The position numbers and the translations under genes were made by a program. A stretch of 35,429 nt of DNA from Fidelibacterota bacterium (lineage in GTDB: Bacteria > Fidelibacterota > Marinisomatia > Marinisomatales > UBA1611), in NCBI GenBank assembly GCA_018692355.1, contig JABHKE010000155.1:1-35429 (forward strand). The letters run 5' to 3'. Shown piece by piece: positions 34,382-35,429 of this stretch. The stretch's first letter is position 1; every line of letters begins with the position of its first letter. The notes under the pieces were generated by a model that was not told the origin of the DNA, did not search any database, and was given only the letters and a program-made list of their open reading frames with translations.

Positions 34382-34419
34382 ATCAACTGGCCATTTATAT
34401 TAGATTAATTAGAAAAACC

Positions 34420-35429
34420 TTATTTCAACATTAACATTTTTTTCGTCTGGCCAAAATTCTTAGTTGTCAATCTTGCAAAATAAACCCCTGAAGCCACCTG
34501 TTTACCAATTCTATCAGTTCCGTTCCAAGTGACTGTGTGGTATCCATAATCTTGTTCTTTGTTTAAAAGAGTTGTTACTTCTTGACCCAACACATTGTAG
34601 ACGGAAATAATTACTCTTGATCGTTTAGGAAGTGCATAGTTCATCTTAGTGATCGGATTAAATGGATTGGGATAGTTCTGACTTAAAGAATATACTGAAG
34701 GAATATTATTTAATATTTCTTCAGTCATTGTAGCCACATAATCTATATCACCAGCCACAAGCTTTAGATCGTAGTCAAGATTTGGATCCTTTTTAATTGC
34801 TAACCCCTGGTTTAAAATATCATGCGATACTTTACGTTCCTGAATATCAACAATAGCTATACGAAGACCTTCTGGGATAGAACCCTTTAATACGCCTGAA
34901 AGTACCATTGATCTTTCGTCATTATTCCCATCTAAGCGCAGATTCCAAACACCATTAAACTCGTCTAAATCACGAATGTCTTTTGTATAGCGAAATGATG
35001 AATTCCCGTTAAGATCCATGAGCAAGGAGATTGTTTCATTAATATCCGGTAACTGAGGAGTATCATAGAGATCTTGTCCATTAGAAGCATTCTCGTGGCG
35101 ACCGATTTGTGCAGCATGATGAAAAAAGTTTGGACTTTCTGCTTTTAAATTCAGATACCAACCATCAATATTGGCAACCCTTTGCGCAGAAGAGTCTTGT
35201 TCCTGAAACGGAATTAGAACCAAGTCCGATTCTGCTGAAGCATAGACCGCATAACCATTCCAAGGTTGTAATTCAGTTTGTGGGCCACTCCAACCATCTT
35301 TATCAGAATTCCCATATGTGATTGGATCATCTATATTACTATCTTTTACATATTGAACAGGGAATGAGAATGGGTTACCCACCATATTCCAGCCTTGTTC
35401 AAGTTTGATGGTATAATTCTCCAAAGGCA
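34420..35429 (-). CDS. T9SS type A sorting-domain protein, C-terminal part only (5' end beyond window)
   Basis: The reading frame is open to the right edge; the listed start is a TTG (Leu) codon with the frame still open upstream, so the true N terminus lies outside. The visible part begins with a GWNMVGNPF domain common in FCB secreted proteins and the PWNGYAVY element, then a second beta domain. It ends with the SQNYPNPFNP linker and a FlgD-like/Por-secretion sorting tail (VYNVLGQEV, GKQVASGVYFARL, MLMLK). The tail routes the protein across the outer membrane through the T9SS and is usually cleaved or used for anchoring. The N-terminal function cannot be seen. It converges with the lipoprotein gene across a 38-bp gap with no clear hairpin. 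Confidence 0.85.
   Translation of the reverse strand, partial: PLENYTIKLEQGWNMVGNPFSFPVQYVKDSNIDDPITYGNSDKDGWSGPQTELQPWNGYAVYASAESDLVLIPFQEQDSSAQRVANIDGWYLNLKAESPNFFHHAAQIGRHENASNGQDLYDTPQLPDINETISLLMDLNGNSSFRYTKDIRDLDEFNGVWNLRLDGNNDERSMVLSGVLKGSIPEGLRIAIVDIQERKVSHDILNQGLAIKKDPNLDYDLKLVAGDIDYVATMTEEILNNIPSVYSLSQNYPNPFNPITKMNYALPKRSRVIISVYNVLGQEVTTLLNKEQDYGYHTVTWNGTDRIGKQVASGVYFARLTTKNFGQTKKMLMLK

Noticed and set aside
1-35429. tRNA genes, CRISPR arrays, IS elements, phage genes, attachment sites and origins
   Set aside because: I scanned for TTCGA-type T-arms with CCA, tandem spaced repeats, transposase or integrase motifs and DnaA-box clusters and saw none.

Overview
This window looks like a piece of a bacterial chromosome from the Fibrobacterota-Chlorobiota-Bacteroidota (FCB) side of the tree. 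My best guess is Candidatus Marinimicrobia (SAR406/Neomarinimicrobiota) or a close relative. The grounds are moderate-to-low GC; a truncated gene ending in an FCB-type type IX secretion (T9SS) sorting domain with the 'NYPNPFNP' signature; a GlmM of the GEGNGG type; a DUF4159/DUF4175 operon; signal peptides that put Gln at the mature N terminus; and an almost complete lack of Shine-Dalgarno (SD) sequences except in front of rpsU. The assignment is inference, because no rRNA gene is present. I see no mobile elements, tRNAs, CRISPR arrays or phage genes.

Layout. (1) 1-3204, minus strand: tatD, ksgA, rpsU and a truncated glmM, with a perfect anti-SD-complementary site and a terminator around rpsU. 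(2) 3267-6294, plus strand: a secreted PNGase F-like amidase and an alkylglycerol-monooxygenase-like membrane hydroxylase. (3) 6323-13565, minus strand: a BamE-tailed TPR envelope protein, then a tightly packed run of an EnvC-like LytM protein, holB, metG and an exported YiiX-like permuted papain-fold protein. (4) 13692-21791, plus strand: DUF4159, DUF4175, a TPR protein, an exported 'AsnB-like' protein and a GNAT acetyltransferase, joined by overlapping stop/start codons, followed by yjbQ. (5) 21869-29862, minus strand: a 67-residue hypothetical protein, a structured leader, a zinc-ribbon coiled-coil protein, rnpB (RNase P RNA), recJ, an acyl-CoA dehydrogenase, a pgpH-type 7TM-HD protein, ybeY and mazG. 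(6) 29988-35429: gcvP (+), a lipoprotein with seven propeller-like repeats (+), and the C-terminal part of a T9SS cargo protein (-).

Most genes are housekeeping: 16S 3'-end and ribosome functions (KsgA, bS21, YbeY), RNase P RNA, RecJ, Pol III delta', MetRS, glycine decarboxylase, MazG. The accessory content is envelope-related. The most interesting signals are the rpsU leader (near-perfect SD with a GTG start among SD-less genes), a run of exported proteins obeying the 'Q-rule', an RNase P RNA whose L15 region appears to lack the CCA-binding GGU, a structured leader with a terminator-like perfect palindrome, a TPR-BamE fusion protein, and the DUF4159-DUF4175-TPR-AsnB-like operon of unknown function.
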